Below, one piece after another: positions 44,446-52,821 of a DNA stretch of 64,000 nucleotides. The stretch is from NCBI RefSeq assembly GCF_001514235.1, contig NZ_KQ948929.1, positions 113,566 through 177,565 of the forward strand, written 5' to 3'. Every line of letters begins with the position of its first letter. Position 1 is the first letter of the stretch. Origin of the DNA: Streptomyces caeruleatus (GTDB lineage Bacteria > Actinomycetota > Actinomycetes > Streptomycetales > Streptomycetaceae). The notes under the pieces were generated by a model. It did not search any database. It was given only the letters and a program-made list of their open reading frames with translations, and had not been told where the DNA came from. Made by a program: the position numbers and the translations under genes.

Positions 44446-45297
44446 GTGACTGATGAGCAGGAGCAGGTGCGGCCGTCGGGAGTGTGGGCCACGGCTGTGG
44501 GGGTGGCCCGAGTGCGGGCGCTGGAGACCGAGCGGGAGAACGCGCTGTTCCGCGACCCATTGGCACAGGCCTTCGCCGCCGCCGGCGGTCTGTGGCCCTC
44601 CTCGCCGGCGCTGCCCGATGACGAGGCCGGGCGACGCCGTCGGCTGGCCGTGTCGTTGTCCATCGTCATCAGGACGAAGTTCCTCGACGACCTGCTGCAT
44701 CAAGCCTCCGCGTCCGGGGTCCGGCAGGTCGTGCTGCTCGGCGCCGGCATGGACAGCCGGGCCTTCCGGATGGACTGGCCCGACGGCACCCGGCTGTTCG
44801 AGGTCGACGTCGCCGCCCCACTGGACTTCAAGGCCTCAGTGCTGCGCCGGGAGCGGGCCGTCGCGCGCTGCGAGCGGATCACCGTCGCGGTGGATCTGCG
44901 TGAGGACTGGCCAGGTGCGCTGGCCTCCGCGGGGCACGACCCGGCCGCGCCGACCGCCTGGATCGCCGAAGGACTGCTGATCTATCTGCCCGAGGATGCG
45001 GTGGAGTTGCTGCTGGCCCGGATCAGCGCACAGTCGGCGGCGGGCAGTCGGATGGGGCTGACGTTGGGCACGCGCGGCGTGATCGAGCGCTTCGGCGCCG
45101 ACGCCGTGCCAGGGTCGGCGGCGTCCATGTGGGTCTCGGAGATGCCGGACGACCCGGTGGGCTGGCTGGCCGGACACGGTTGGGAGGCCGAGAGCCACAC
45201 CTTGCGCGAGCGCGCTGCCGCCTACGGCCGCCCGATCATCACCCCGCCGCAGCGCGAGGAGCGGCCCGGCGGACTGATCTCGGCAGTCCGCCGGTAG
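44446..45297 (+). CDS. SAM-dependent methyltransferase (LCMT/TIGR00027 type)
   Basis: A protein of 283 residues of the leucine-carboxyl-methyltransferase-like group common in actinobacteria: FRDPLAQAFAAAGG, SIVIRTKFLDDLL, the SAM motif VVLLGAGMDSRAFRMDW, LFEVDVAAPLDFKASVL and TAWIAEGLLIYLPEDAVELL. It would methylate a small molecule, often a natural-product intermediate, using S-adenosylmethionine. GTG 44446 lies 12 bases after the start of a TAGGCT hexamer, which suggests a leaderless message. No biosynthetic genes are adjacent. Confidence 0.92.
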   Translation: MTDEQEQVRPSGVWATAVGVARVRALETERENALFRDPLAQAFAAAGGLWPSSPALPDDEAGRRRRLAVSLSIVIRTKFLDDLLHQASASGVRQVVLLGAGMDSRAFRMDWPDGTRLFEVDVAAPLDFKASVLRRERAVARCERITVAVDLREDWPGALASAGHDPAAPTAWIAEGLLIYLPEDAVELLLARISAQSAAGSRMGLTLGTRGVIERFGADAVPGSAASMWVSEMPDDPVGWLAGHGWEAESHTLRERAAAYGRPIITPPQREERPGGLISAVRR

Positions 45298-45532
45298 AGC
45301 GCCTCCCGGATCCCTTGTTGCACGTGCACAAGTGTCGGTACGTTCGGCAACTCCGCGACGACCAGACCGCCCTATCTGTCCAGCAGCTGCTCGCCGGACG
45401 CTGCGCGATTGCGCCGGCGGACCGTACGACCCGGGAGCCCTGCGACGCCCCGGAGGCCCAGCGAGCCGGGCGTGCGGCTGCGCTGCTTCCTGGGCCTGGT
45501 TCCCTCGATGTTCAAAGGGGCGTTCGCATGTG

Positions 45533-46711
45533 TCACTTGAGTACCTCGGTGCTTCGGCCAGCCACGATCACGGTGCGGAGGGGGGCCGCGATGAGCAGGG
45601 CCACAGCGACCAGGACTCCGCTCGACCACAGCGGTCCGAGGTTCCCGGCCGATGTACTGAGGGTGGTCGCGGCGATGAGGGGGCCGACAGCGGCGCCGAC
45701 GTTGAGTGCCGCGGTCGCGTACGAGCCGGCCATGGTCGGGGCTCCCGCGGCTTCGTAAAGGACCCGCGTGATCAGGGTGCTGCCCAGTGCGAACGACAGG
45801 ACACCCTGAACGAACACGAGGGCGAGCAGGGCGAGAGGCTTGTCGGCCAGCAAGGCCAGGGCCGGCCAGCCGGTGAGCAGCAGCGGGCCGGCGACCGCGA
45901 TGACCGGGCCGGGGTGCTGGTCGGACAGCCGACCGGCGGCCGTGACCCCGAGGAAGGAACCGATACCGAAGAGCACCAGTGCCACGGAGATCCACAGTTC
46001 ACTGAGCCCTGCGGTGCCGGTCACGACGGGGGCGAGGAAAGTGAAGCCGGCGAAGGTGGCCGCGTTCACCAGCGCGCCGAGCAGCATCACCAGGAGCAAC
46101 CTCGGCCGTGCCAGCTGGGCGAGTTCCGCTCGCAGGGCTGGTCCGTCAGGCGTCTGTTCCTTCGCCCGTCCTGCTGGGATTCCCTTCAGGATGCCGAGAG
46201 CTGCAGGCAGGCAGAGAGCGGCTACAGCCCAGAATGTGGCCCGCCAGCCGAGCAGCGTGCCGAGCACCGAGCCGCCGGGGACACCGGCGATCGTGGCGGT
46301 CGTCGTGCCTGACAGCAGCACGGCCAGCGCACGCCCCTTCTTGTCGGGCGACACCAGGGTGGTGGCAGCCGCCAAGGCGACGGCGAGGAACCCTGCGTTT
46401 GCTAGCGCGGCGACGACCCGGGTGGCGAACAGGAGCGGGAAGCTGGTGGTGACGGCGCCCACTGCGTGGGCTGCCGCGAAGGCGAGGATGAACCCAAGCA
46501 GGCTGGAGCGCCTGGACCAGGTGCGGGCGAGTGCGGCCACCAGGGGGGCGCCGACGATCATGCCGACCGCGAAGGCCGAGGTGAGTACGCCTGCTGTTCC
46601 TACGGTGATGTCGAGATCGGCGGCGATGGCCGGCAAGAGGCCGGCGAGCATGAACTCCGAGGTGCCCATGGCGAAGACGGCCACGGCCAGCAGATACAGC
46701 GGAAGAGACAT
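45533..46711 (-). CDS. MFS efflux pump, chloramphenicol-resistance (Cml) type
   Basis: A protein of 392 residues with twelve membrane helices. It begins YLLAVAVFAMGTSEFMLAGL then LPAIAADLDITV, continues ALARTWSRRSSLLGFILAF (motif A loop), RVVAALANAGFLAVALAA and SGTTTATIAGVPGGSVLG (motif C), the pattern of DHA1 drug/proton antiporters related to actinomycete chloramphenicol exporters. The drug is not proven by sequence. The ATG at 46711 follows CCGGAG. The leader upstream contains hairpins that could allow attenuation control. Confidence 0.9.
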   Translation of the reverse strand: MSLPLYLLAVAVFAMGTSEFMLAGLLPAIAADLDITVGTAGVLTSAFAVGMIVGAPLVAALARTWSRRSSLLGFILAFAAAHAVGAVTTSFPLLFATRVVAALANAGFLAVALAAATTLVSPDKKGRALAVLLSGTTTATIAGVPGGSVLGTLLGWRATFWAVAALCLPAALGILKGIPAGRAKEQTPDGPALRAELAQLARPRLLLVMLLGALVNAATFAGFTFLAPVVTGTAGLSELWISVALVLFGIGSFLGVTAAGRLSDQHPGPVIAVAGPLLLTGWPALALLADKPLALLALVFVQGVLSFALGSTLITRVLYEAAGAPTMAGSYATAALNVGAAVGPLIAATTLSTSAGNLGPLWSSGVLVAVALLIAAPLRTVIVAGRSTEVLK

Positions 46712-46835
46712 CGAGTGGCTCCGGAGTGAGGAGAAGCACGACAAGGTCATCTCGTCACCGCGGCCAGCCCGCGAGGGCGCCCTCGTCGCACCGCAGAACG
46801 CGGAGCGACGGCAGGTCCAGGAGCTCAGTGGTGCA

Positions 46836-46864
46836 GGGGGCTGACGGCGTGACCGAAAGCCCCC
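46836..46864 (-). promoter_or_regulatory. Leader hairpin upstream of the efflux gene
   Basis: AGCCCCC/GGGGGCT can pair across a 15-base loop about 125 bases upstream of the efflux start. A second perfect palindrome, CGAGGGC-GCCCTCG, lies nearer at about 46767-46780. This fits a structured leader, but no leader peptide is clear. Confidence 0.4.
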
Positions 46865-46971
46865 ACCTTGTCTGACTCAGGACTCGACATGGCGTGCACG
46901 CTACCCGACCGCTGTCCGGCCCGAACGTCGTCCCCGGGCGAGCTGGAGTTCCCGCCTCTCCTCTACCGCAC

Positions 46972-47667
46972 TCAGGAGAGCGCTGACGGCTTGCGCGGTG
47001 GTGGCAGGGCGCGTAGCAGCTCCCACAACGGCCTCGAACCCGCGGCCCACTCCGCCAGGACCTTGCGGTCGACAAGGTGCAGCCGCTGCTGTTTCGCGAA
47101 GGTGCGGCCGGGCTGGGTGATCCGGCCGTTGGTCACCAGGACCACGACGTCCCCCTTGTGGACCGGTCGTCCCGTGCCGTTGAGGACCTGGAGGTCCGGC
47201 GTGCCCACGGCCGCGCCTCGCTCTCCGTTCTTGCGGTGCTTGCACTGGAGCACCCAGCGTCGTCCCAGCGGATCGGTGGCCTTCACGTCCGCTCCCAGGT
47301 CACCCTGCCCGCCGACCTGGACGGCGTCCGTGCAGCCGTCACGCCGCATCAGGTCCCGCACCGCGTGCTCGAACTCCCGGTGCGTCAGCGCGTCCAGCTG
47401 CCCCAGCCCGTACCGCAGCGCACGCGCCTGAGCCTCTTCCCACTTCACGCGCTGAGCCCGCTGCTGCCACCACCCCGCACCGGCCAGGACGGCAAGGAGG
47501 GCGGCGACGAGCAGCACCCACCAGTGGGTGAGCAGCCAGTTGACCACCATCACAACCAGGGACATGGCCGCCACGGCGACGACCAGGAGGACGACGAACT
47601 CCACGTCCCTCTGCTGCCGTCGACTGCTCCTGCGGCGCGGGCGACGCCGCGCGGGCCGCCGGCTCAC
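46972..47667 (-). CDS. Membrane-anchored Mrr-type restriction endonuclease-like protein
   Basis: A protein of 231 residues. An Arg-rich start (residues 1-20) is followed by two membrane helices (about 24-46 and 49-66), then a nuclease domain: LDALTHREFEHAVRDLMRRD, QGDLGADVKA (Asp 127), WVLQCKHRKNG (Gln 141, Lys 143) and HKGDVVVLVTNGRITQPG. The D-QxK arrangement is that of the Mrr_cat PD-(D/E)xK fold, which in classical Mrr cuts methylated DNA. GTG 47667 overlaps the stop of the upstream gene (GTGA), so the two are coupled. No methylase is nearby. Confidence 0.87.
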   Translation of the reverse strand: MSRRPARRRPRRRSSRRQQRDVEFVVLLVVAVAAMSLVVMVVNWLLTHWWVLLVAALLAVLAGAGWWQQRAQRVKWEEAQARALRYGLGQLDALTHREFEHAVRDLMRRDGCTDAVQVGGQGDLGADVKATDPLGRRWVLQCKHRKNGERGAAVGTPDLQVLNGTGRPVHKGDVVVLVTNGRITQPGRTFAKQQRLHLVDRKVLAEWAAGSRPLWELLRALPPPRKPSALS

Positions 47668-48023
47668 CGGCCGCTGCCCATCGCGAAGAAGTCGATCGGG
47701 TACGACACCGTCGGCCTGGGAACGGCCGCCGCTGTCTTGGGGGTGTCGAACTTGATCGGGTAGGAGACCGTCGGCAGCGGCTGCGCCCCGCCTCCCTCCC
47801 GGGTCGTCATCTGCTCGAACCGGATGGGGTACCGCACTGTCGACTGCGGCCGCGGCGCCGAGCCGTCGGTGGTGCCCACCTGCACCCCACCGTTGCCCAT
47901 CCCGACCACGGCTAACGCGATCACGGCTAAGACAGCCATCTCCCGGCGCGCTCCCGCCGCCCAACGGTAGTGGGCTCGCACCCGAGTCCCGTCGGCACGC
48001 TCGTACTCCTCGATCCAGGGCAA
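47664..48023 (-). CDS. Membrane protein with three TVxYPIxF repeats
   Basis: A protein of 119 residues with a short cytoplasmic start (LPWIEEYERADGTRVRAHYR), one membrane helix (MAVLAVIALAVVGMGNGG) and an outer segment in which a motif recurs three times: STVRYPIRFEQM, PTVSYPIKFDTPK and PTVSYPIDFFAMG, each about 25 residues apart and joined by Pro-rich linkers. I know no family. TTG 48023 is preferred because GGGGGAGG precedes it. It is coupled by a 4-base overlap to the Mrr-like nuclease, so the two probably act together. Confidence 0.7.
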   Translation of the reverse strand: MPWIEEYERADGTRVRAHYRWAAGARREMAVLAVIALAVVGMGNGGVQVGTTDGSAPRPQSTVRYPIRFEQMTTREGGGAQPLPTVSYPIKFDTPKTAAAVPRPTVSYPIDFFAMGSGR

Positions 48024-48204
48024 CCCGCTGCCTCCCCCTCGTAGTCGATCCCCCGTGCAACAGACCATGCTTGCATCCACCACTGACAACCGGGCAGCAC
48101 TCCGTGACCTTCGCCCCGGCATCAACTCCCCTACCTGTCCTCGGTGTTGAGGGCAATGCATCGGCCAGGTGGCCGAGCGGACGGCTCATGCCCGGGTGTC
48201 TCGG

Positions 48205-48738
48205 TCAGCGGTCCACGGCGGGCAGGTGGGCCAGGCCGGTGTCGAGCAGGATGCGGTCGACCGTCTCCCGAAGGGTGCTGTCGGCGCCGATGACGGTCTC
48301 GGTGCCGCAGGGCAGCAGATCGCGCGGCCGGTACCAGTCGCGCAGCTGCGATTCGTTGATGTCATCGGCGATGGGCTTGGTGGTGTGCCGGGCGAGGGTT
48401 TCGTCGAACGGGACATCCAGGTAGTAACTGTGGGTCGGGCCGCGGTGGTCGGCGCGCAGCTGGGCGAGCATGTCGCCGTAGCGGTCGGCGTAGAGGATGC
48501 CTTCGACGACGACGTGGAATCCGGCGTCCAGGGCGTAGCGGGCCGTCAGGTCGATCAGGCCGATGTTCGCCGCTCCTGGCCGGTCCCGTTCGCGGAGCAC
48601 GACGCGGCGGAGGTTGTCCTGGCCGACCAGGGCCAGGCCGCGGCCGAACCGATCGCGCAGGCCGGCCGCGACGGACGACTTCCCCGAGGCGCTGTTTCCG
48701 CGCAGCACGACCAGCCTGGTTTCTTCGGTGCCCACCAT
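48205..48738 (-). CDS. P-loop kinase (AAA_33 / zeta-like)
   Basis: A protein of 177 residues with an N-terminal Walker A motif, LVVLRGNSASGKSSVAAGL (near 9-27), a catalytic Asp region (LVGQDNLRRVVLRERD), GFHVVVEGILYADRYG and an arginine-rich lid (YRPRDLLPCGTET). It probably phosphorylates a small molecule with ATP. Related proteins include chloramphenicol phosphotransferase and zeta toxins, but the partner antitoxin is absent here. The ATG at 48738 is chosen; GTG 48750 is possible. Confidence 0.85.
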   Translation of the reverse strand: MVGTEETRLVVLRGNSASGKSSVAAGLRDRFGRGLALVGQDNLRRVVLRERDRPGAANIGLIDLTARYALDAGFHVVVEGILYADRYGDMLAQLRADHRGPTHSYYLDVPFDETLARHTTKPIADDINESQLRDWYRPRDLLPCGTETVIGADSTLRETVDRILLDTGLAHLPAVDR

Positions 48739-48807
48739 CACGGCAGTCACGTTACCGACGGCCGGTGACAGCAGCCGTGGCGTTCCAGGAGGGCGGCGGC
48801 GAGACGC

Positions 48808-48899
48808 CCGGACAATTGCGGAGGCCCGGGACCGTGCGGTGTTCGGCGAACTGCTGTCGTCGCCAGAGGTGCACACCTACCTCGGCAGTCCGGCTGGGG
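48808..48899 (+). pseudogene. GNAT acetyltransferase, small N-terminal piece
   Basis: Plus-strand translation gives ARDRAVFGELLSSPEVHTYL then GSP, resembling the first helices of GNAT enzymes (DR--F-E-LSSPEV-TYLG). Nothing of the acetyl-CoA site follows. It is a small relic between the kinase and the end of the effector operon. Confidence 0.4.
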
Positions 48900-48941
48900 T
48901 TACGACTCAGAACGTTGACCGGGACGCTGTTGCCCGCGTCA

Positions 48942-49331
48942 TCAGCGGGCGGCGCGCTCCCGGGTGGTGTGGCGCAGCCCGATGAGTTCGGCGACCGCCT
49001 CCAGCCAGCGGGCCACGACCTCGTCGCCCTGCACGGGCCCGGCCACCGACGCGGCCGCGTCCAGCCAGCCGCGCATCAGGTCGGAGGCCGTCGGCTGGGG
49101 AAGCAGCTCCGGCAGCCGGGCGGTGTAGGCGGTGCCGCCGCTGCGGACGGTTCTGCCGAGGAACGCCACCGAGCGGGGCTGGACTGCGAGGCGGTCGAGT
49201 GTGACCGCGGCTGCCACGGCGCCGTCGCCGAACAGGGCGGTGCGGCGGGGGCCCTGGGCGCCGATGCCGTAGCGCAGGAGCATGGCGACGTCGGCCTGCG
49301 CCGAGTCTTCGTCGGTCTTGCTGGGGTTCAT
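48942..49331 (-). CDS. Unknown protein closing the protease/inhibitor operon
   Basis: A protein of 129 residues, cytoplasmic by sequence, with DVAMLLRYGIGAQGPRRTAL, an alanine-rich middle and a helical end (LMRGWLDAAASVAGPVQG, EVVARWLEAVAELIGL). I do not recognise it. The ATG at 49331 follows GGAGGT at ideal spacing. An in-frame ATG at 49352 overlaps the lipoprotein stop (ATGA), so it is coupled either way. As the last gene after the inhibitor it could be a chaperone or a second immunity factor. Confidence 0.65.
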   Translation of the reverse strand: MNPSKTDEDSAQADVAMLLRYGIGAQGPRRTALFGDGAVAAAVTLDRLAVQPRSVAFLGRTVRSGGTAYTARLPELLPQPTASDLMRGWLDAAASVAGPVQGDEVVARWLEAVAELIGLRHTTRERAAR

Positions 49332-49348
49332 CGGGACCTCCGGTTTGG

Positions 49349-49789
49349 TCATCGCACGGTGACCGTGTAGATGAAGAACGCCGGGTCGTTGCCGGGGCTG
49401 CCCGTCGCGGTGCGGTCGTCGCCGTCGGGGCATTCGCCCAGCACGCAGTAGCTCATTCTGATCTTCGTGGTGCCCGCGGCGACGCCCTGGAAGGTGAAGG
49501 TCTGCGTACCGTCACCACCCCCGTCCACACCGCTGTCGCCCCCGAAGTCCTCCTCCCGGTCGCCCTCCTGACGCACCGTGGCACGGTCGGGACCGGGGTC
49601 CACGATGGTCCAGTCCTGGCCCATCGAGGGGCTGGCCGGGAGCACCAGCTCGAACGTGTCGCCCGCGTCCACTTCGATGGACTGCTCGTCGGCCTCGAAC
49701 GTCTCGGGGCCGAAGAGGCCGCACCCGGACAGCATCACGGCCGTCAGCGGCAGGGCCAGGGCGGTGGACAGGCGGTGGCTGGACTTCAC
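49349..49789 (-). CDS. Chagasin-like (I42-type) lipoprotein, likely cysteine-protease inhibitor
   Basis: A protein of 146 residues with a lipoprotein signal (LPLTAVMLSGCGLFG, lipobox LSGC, Cys near 23), so it is tethered outside the membrane. The mature part follows the chagasin pattern of three inhibitory loops: PASPSMGQDW (family NPTTGYxW), a GGGDGTQTFTFQGVAAGTT strand-turn, and RMSYCVLGEC (family YxRPW position). Chagasins block papain-type cysteine proteases. GTG 49789 follows GGAAGG. It lies 17 bases after a papain-like protein gene. Confidence 0.75.
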   Translation of the reverse strand: MKSSHRLSTALALPLTAVMLSGCGLFGPETFEADEQSIEVDAGDTFELVLPASPSMGQDWTIVDPGPDRATVRQEGDREEDFGGDSGVDGGGDGTQTFTFQGVAAGTTKIRMSYCVLGECPDGDDRTATGSPGNDPAFFIYTVTVR

Positions 49790-49806
49790 GTGGATCGGCC
49801 TTCCGT

Positions 49807-51423
49807 TCACTGGGTGGGCAGGTGGACGCCGTAGGCGTCGGGAAGGTCCTTGTCGGAGGCCTTGCCCATGTTGCCGTTGACGAAGTCGTCCTCGCTGACC
49901 CATGTGGTCGTTCCCCAGGGGTTGTAGACCTGCAGCATGTCGCCTTCCTGACCGATGATCATCATGGAGTGGCCGACCCGGTCGCCGTCCTCGTCCTCGC
50001 CCTCGACGCCGATCGGCACCGGTCTGCCCTCGGCGACGGCCCGCTGGATGTCGGGCAGCGCGTCCCGGCGGTCGTCCGCGCTCCGGATCTCCTGGAACTC
50101 GTACTCGCCGCCCGTGTGCGGACTGATCTCCTTGTTGGAGATCTCGGTCTTGCCGTCGTTGTCCATGCCGTCGGGTGTCGAGCCGAAGGGGAAGTCGTAG
50201 GCGTTGTTGCCGTCGCCCTCGTCGTGCATCCGGTGCTGCTCGTCGCGCAGCCGCTCCCGGAAGGCGCCCGGGTCGTCCTCCTGCCCGGACGGGCCGCCGG
50301 TGAGTTCGAGGGCGTACACCGGATCGACCATGGCGCGGCCGGTGACGACGGTCGACGGCACGCAGGTGTTGCCTTCCTGCGACCACCTCTCGCCGTTGAA
50401 CGTCTGCTGGTCCGTGTTGTGGTTGGAACCCTTGTTGGGGCCGCTGGTGTTGATCCCCTCGTCCTTCATGCTGTCCCCGGCCGTGGTGACCGGCGTCAAG
50501 TGCCGCTGCAGCCAGTCCGGGTCCTTGCCGTGGATCTTGTCGCGGAACTCGCCGACCTCCTTGACGTCGTACCCGGCGGCCAGTGCCTTCACGAGGTACG
50601 CCCGTTCCTGCGGGGTCTTGGCCTCGGCGAGCATTCGCTCGAACTCGGCCTCCTCGCGGGCGTCGAGGCGCTCCATCGCGCGGCCCGAGCGCTCCAGGTC
50701 GTTCGCGGTCAGCAGTTCGTTCATCTCGGCCGGGCCGCCGGGGCCCGCGATGTCGGCGAGCACGAGGCGGTCGGCGGCGGAGATGTTGTCGGTCTTCATC
50801 TGGCCCGCCCGGGCCTCGGACGCCAGCTTGTTGAGGTCGCGTGCCGCGGCCCGCGCCGCGTCGTCGGCCACCTCCGCGGCGGTGTGCATCGTCTTGGCGC
50901 CCGATGCCGCGATGTTGCGGGCCCGCAGCCGCTCCGCCTCCTCGGCGTCCTTCTCCACCATGTCGTCGAAGAAGCCGTCCTCACCGCCGAGCATGCCGAG
51001 CGCCTCGCGCAACTGCTCGCGGCCGCCCTTGTCCTGGGCCTTGGCGTTGGTCAGCGCGTCGGCCAGGCGGAACAGAGCGCCGGCCGCGCCGCTGAACGCC
51101 TGCTCCATCTGCTCGGCGGAGCGGGCCGCCGCCATCACCACCTCGGACGCCCGGGCCCCGGTGCTGCCCACCCAGGCGTCGGGCAGGCCCTCGTTCGCGA
51201 CCTTCTGCACCCGCCGGTGCACGTCGGCGACGTCGTCGATCTGTTTGCGGTAGGTCTTGGCGAGACCCTCGATGATCCCGGGTTCACCGACCGGTGCCGA
51301 GACGCCCAGGGCGTTGTCGATGGCCCCGATGAGATCGTTCTTGCTGTCGGCCGAGGCGATGGAGTCGTGGTACTCGGCGAGTTTCTGGCGGCGGTCGGTG
51401 GTGGATTCGCCTGCGTCGGGCAT
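49807..51423 (-). CDS. WXG-headed protein with C-terminal papain-like cysteine peptidase domain
   Basis: A protein of 538 residues without a signal peptide. Residues 50-240 are helical with a W-V-G turn (PDAWVGSTGARASE, Trp 84) like WXG/LXG substrates of type VII secretion. Residues 300-538 hold a cysteine-peptidase arrangement: WSQEGNTCVPS (Gln 349, Cys 354), DRVGHSMMII (His 485) and LQVYNPWGT (Asn 501), the order of papain/C39-like enzymes. A linker with EEAEFERMLAEAKTPQERAY lies between. It may be a secreted toxin or matrix protease. The ATG at 51423 lies 82 bases after the small WXG-like gene. Confidence 0.8.
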   Translation of the reverse strand: MPDAGESTTDRRQKLAEYHDSIASADSKNDLIGAIDNALGVSAPVGEPGIIEGLAKTYRKQIDDVADVHRRVQKVANEGLPDAWVGSTGARASEVVMAAARSAEQMEQAFSGAAGALFRLADALTNAKAQDKGGREQLREALGMLGGEDGFFDDMVEKDAEEAERLRARNIAASGAKTMHTAAEVADDAARAAARDLNKLASEARAGQMKTDNISAADRLVLADIAGPGGPAEMNELLTANDLERSGRAMERLDAREEAEFERMLAEAKTPQERAYLVKALAAGYDVKEVGEFRDKIHGKDPDWLQRHLTPVTTAGDSMKDEGINTSGPNKGSNHNTDQQTFNGERWSQEGNTCVPSTVVTGRAMVDPVYALELTGGPSGQEDDPGAFRERLRDEQHRMHDEGDGNNAYDFPFGSTPDGMDNDGKTEISNKEISPHTGGEYEFQEIRSADDRRDALPDIQRAVAEGRPVPIGVEGEDEDGDRVGHSMMIIGQEGDMLQVYNPWGTTTWVSEDDFVNGNMGKASDKDLPDAYGVHLPTQ

Positions 51424-51505
51424 GACGGTGCGGCCTTCTGTCGTGGTGAGGGCAGGAGTGTGGACTCGTACGCGGTACGGGCGGTACGGGCGTTACGAAG
51501 GACGC

Positions 51506-51931
51506 TCAGCCGAAGTCGGACAGGCCGCGCGGCGGCGTGCCGGGCGCGGGCATGGTGCTGTAGCCCGCCGAGGGCGCACCCCCCGCGGGCGCGGGCACAG
51601 TCGTCACGCCCTCGCCGCCGGCCGCGCTCATGTCCCGGATGGAGGCGTGCTCGGCACCCTGGTAGTTCGCCTTGGACACCCGCACCTTGTCGGCCAGTTC
51701 GTGCAGGGCGCTCTCCAGGACCTTGGCCTCTGCCTGCCAGTCACCGGCGAAGTTGTTGTAGGCGGGGCCCGCGTCGGAGCCGCCGAGTGCGTCCGAGGTG
51801 TAGCAGGCGGTGTCCTTGACCGCCCTGGCGATGACTCCGACATCGTCGCCCGCGGTGTCGAGTGTCTGCGCCTCGCTGTCCATGGCGCTTGTCTGGAGGC
51901 GATAGCCCCCGGCGTGCCCTTGCACGGTCAT
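51506..51931 (-). CDS. WXG100-like small protein
   Basis: A protein of 141 residues. A helix-turn-helix hairpin centres on NNFAGDWQAEAKVL (Trp 65), and the second helix ends in a YxxxE motif (NYQGAE, residues 90-94), the C-terminal secretion signal of type VII substrates. A flexible Gly/Pro/Ala tail follows. It probably pairs with the WXG-like region of the next protein for export. The ATG at 51931 (MTVQGHAGG) has GGGGGG upstream. A 9-bp GCGGTACGG repeat lies in the gap to the next gene. Confidence 0.75.
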   Translation of the reverse strand: MTVQGHAGGYRLQTSAMDSEAQTLDTAGDDVGVIARAVKDTACYTSDALGGSDAGPAYNNFAGDWQAEAKVLESALHELADKVRVSKANYQGAEHASIRDMSAAGGEGVTTVPAPAGGAPSAGYSTMPAPGTPPRGLSDFG

Positions 51932-52129
51932 GTCCGGCCCCCCGTTTTTATGATCTTGAGGGCGCAATGTAGCAGGGGGCTGTGGCATGAACGCAACGAC
52001 CGCAACGACCTTCACCGCTGTGGCTCCCGCTCCAGAGCGCACGTCGTTCCGCCGGCCCGCCGAGTAAAGCCGTTGCGAGCGGCCCGCATCGGATGTCTGA
52101 TTGATCGGCCACCGATCAGGGGAAGGAAC

Positions 52130-52708
52130 ATGACGACGCCGCTGCCCACCCCCTCGTTGCGCACCGCTCGCCTTCGACTGCGCGCCTTCGAAGACGCGGA
52201 CGCGAACGACCTCTTCACACTGCACAGCAGCGCCCACGTGCTGCGCTACTGGGACAGTCCACCGTGGACCGAACGCGAGCGTGCCGAGAGGTTCATCGCC
52301 CGTTGCCGAGAGATGGAGAAGGAGGGCGTCGGGGCGCGGCTGGCCGTGGATCGTGTCTCTGACGGGGCGTTCATCGGCTGGTGCACCCTGGACTCATGGA
52401 ATCCGGACTTCCGCAGCGCCTCGCTGGGCTACTGCTTCGGCGATGCGGCGTGGGGCCACGGCTACGCGACCGAGGCCGCGCGCGCATTGCTGCGGTGGGC
52501 GTTCGACACGCTGGACCTCAATCGCGTCCAGGCTGAGACCGATACGCGCAACGTGGCATCTGCCCGCGTGCTGGAGAAGCTCGGCTTCCTGCGGGAAGGG
52601 ACACTGCGGGAGGACTGCGTCGTCAGCGGCGAGGTCTCTGACTCGTGGGTCTACGGGCTGATCAGGCGGGAGTGGCAGCCGCCGTCCGAGCCGGCTCCCG
52701 CCCACTGA
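52130..52708 (+). CDS. GNAT N-acetyltransferase, RimJ/RimL type
   Basis: A protein of 192 residues: LRTARLRLRAFEDADAND (typical first strand), GWCTLDSWNPDFRSASLGYC, the acetyl-CoA motif WGHGYATEAARALLRWAF, and NVASARVLEKLGFLREGTL. RimJ/RimL-type enzymes acetylate protein N-termini or small amines. The ATG at 52130 follows GGAAGG. It ends at a shared terminator and is not part of the effector operon. Confidence 0.92.
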   Translation: MTTPLPTPSLRTARLRLRAFEDADANDLFTLHSSAHVLRYWDSPPWTERERAERFIARCREMEKEGVGARLAVDRVSDGAFIGWCTLDSWNPDFRSASLGYCFGDAAWGHGYATEAARALLRWAFDTLDLNRVQAETDTRNVASARVLEKLGFLREGTLREDCVVSGEVSDSWVYGLIRREWQPPSEPAPAH

Positions 52709-52776
52709 GTTCCGTCGCTCGGCACCCGGTACCGGCCAACCCATTCTCGGAATGCGGTGCACTCGTTCGGTCCTGC

Positions 52777-52816
52777 GCGGGACACCCGTGAGTCACACGA
52801 TCCACGGGTGTCCCGC
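52777..52816. terminator. Bidirectional terminator
   Basis: A perfect 14-bp stem (GCGGGACACCCGTG / CACGGGTGTCCCGC) with a 12-nt loop sits between the converging acetyltransferase and YbdD-type genes. Confidence 0.88.
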
Positions 52817-52821
52817 GGTGC

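Noticed and set aside
48155..48240. A GGTGGCCGAGCGGAC stretch resembling the start of a serine or leucine tRNA
   Set aside because: No matching acceptor stem, anticodon arm or T-loop (GTTCGAxTC) follows at the right distance.
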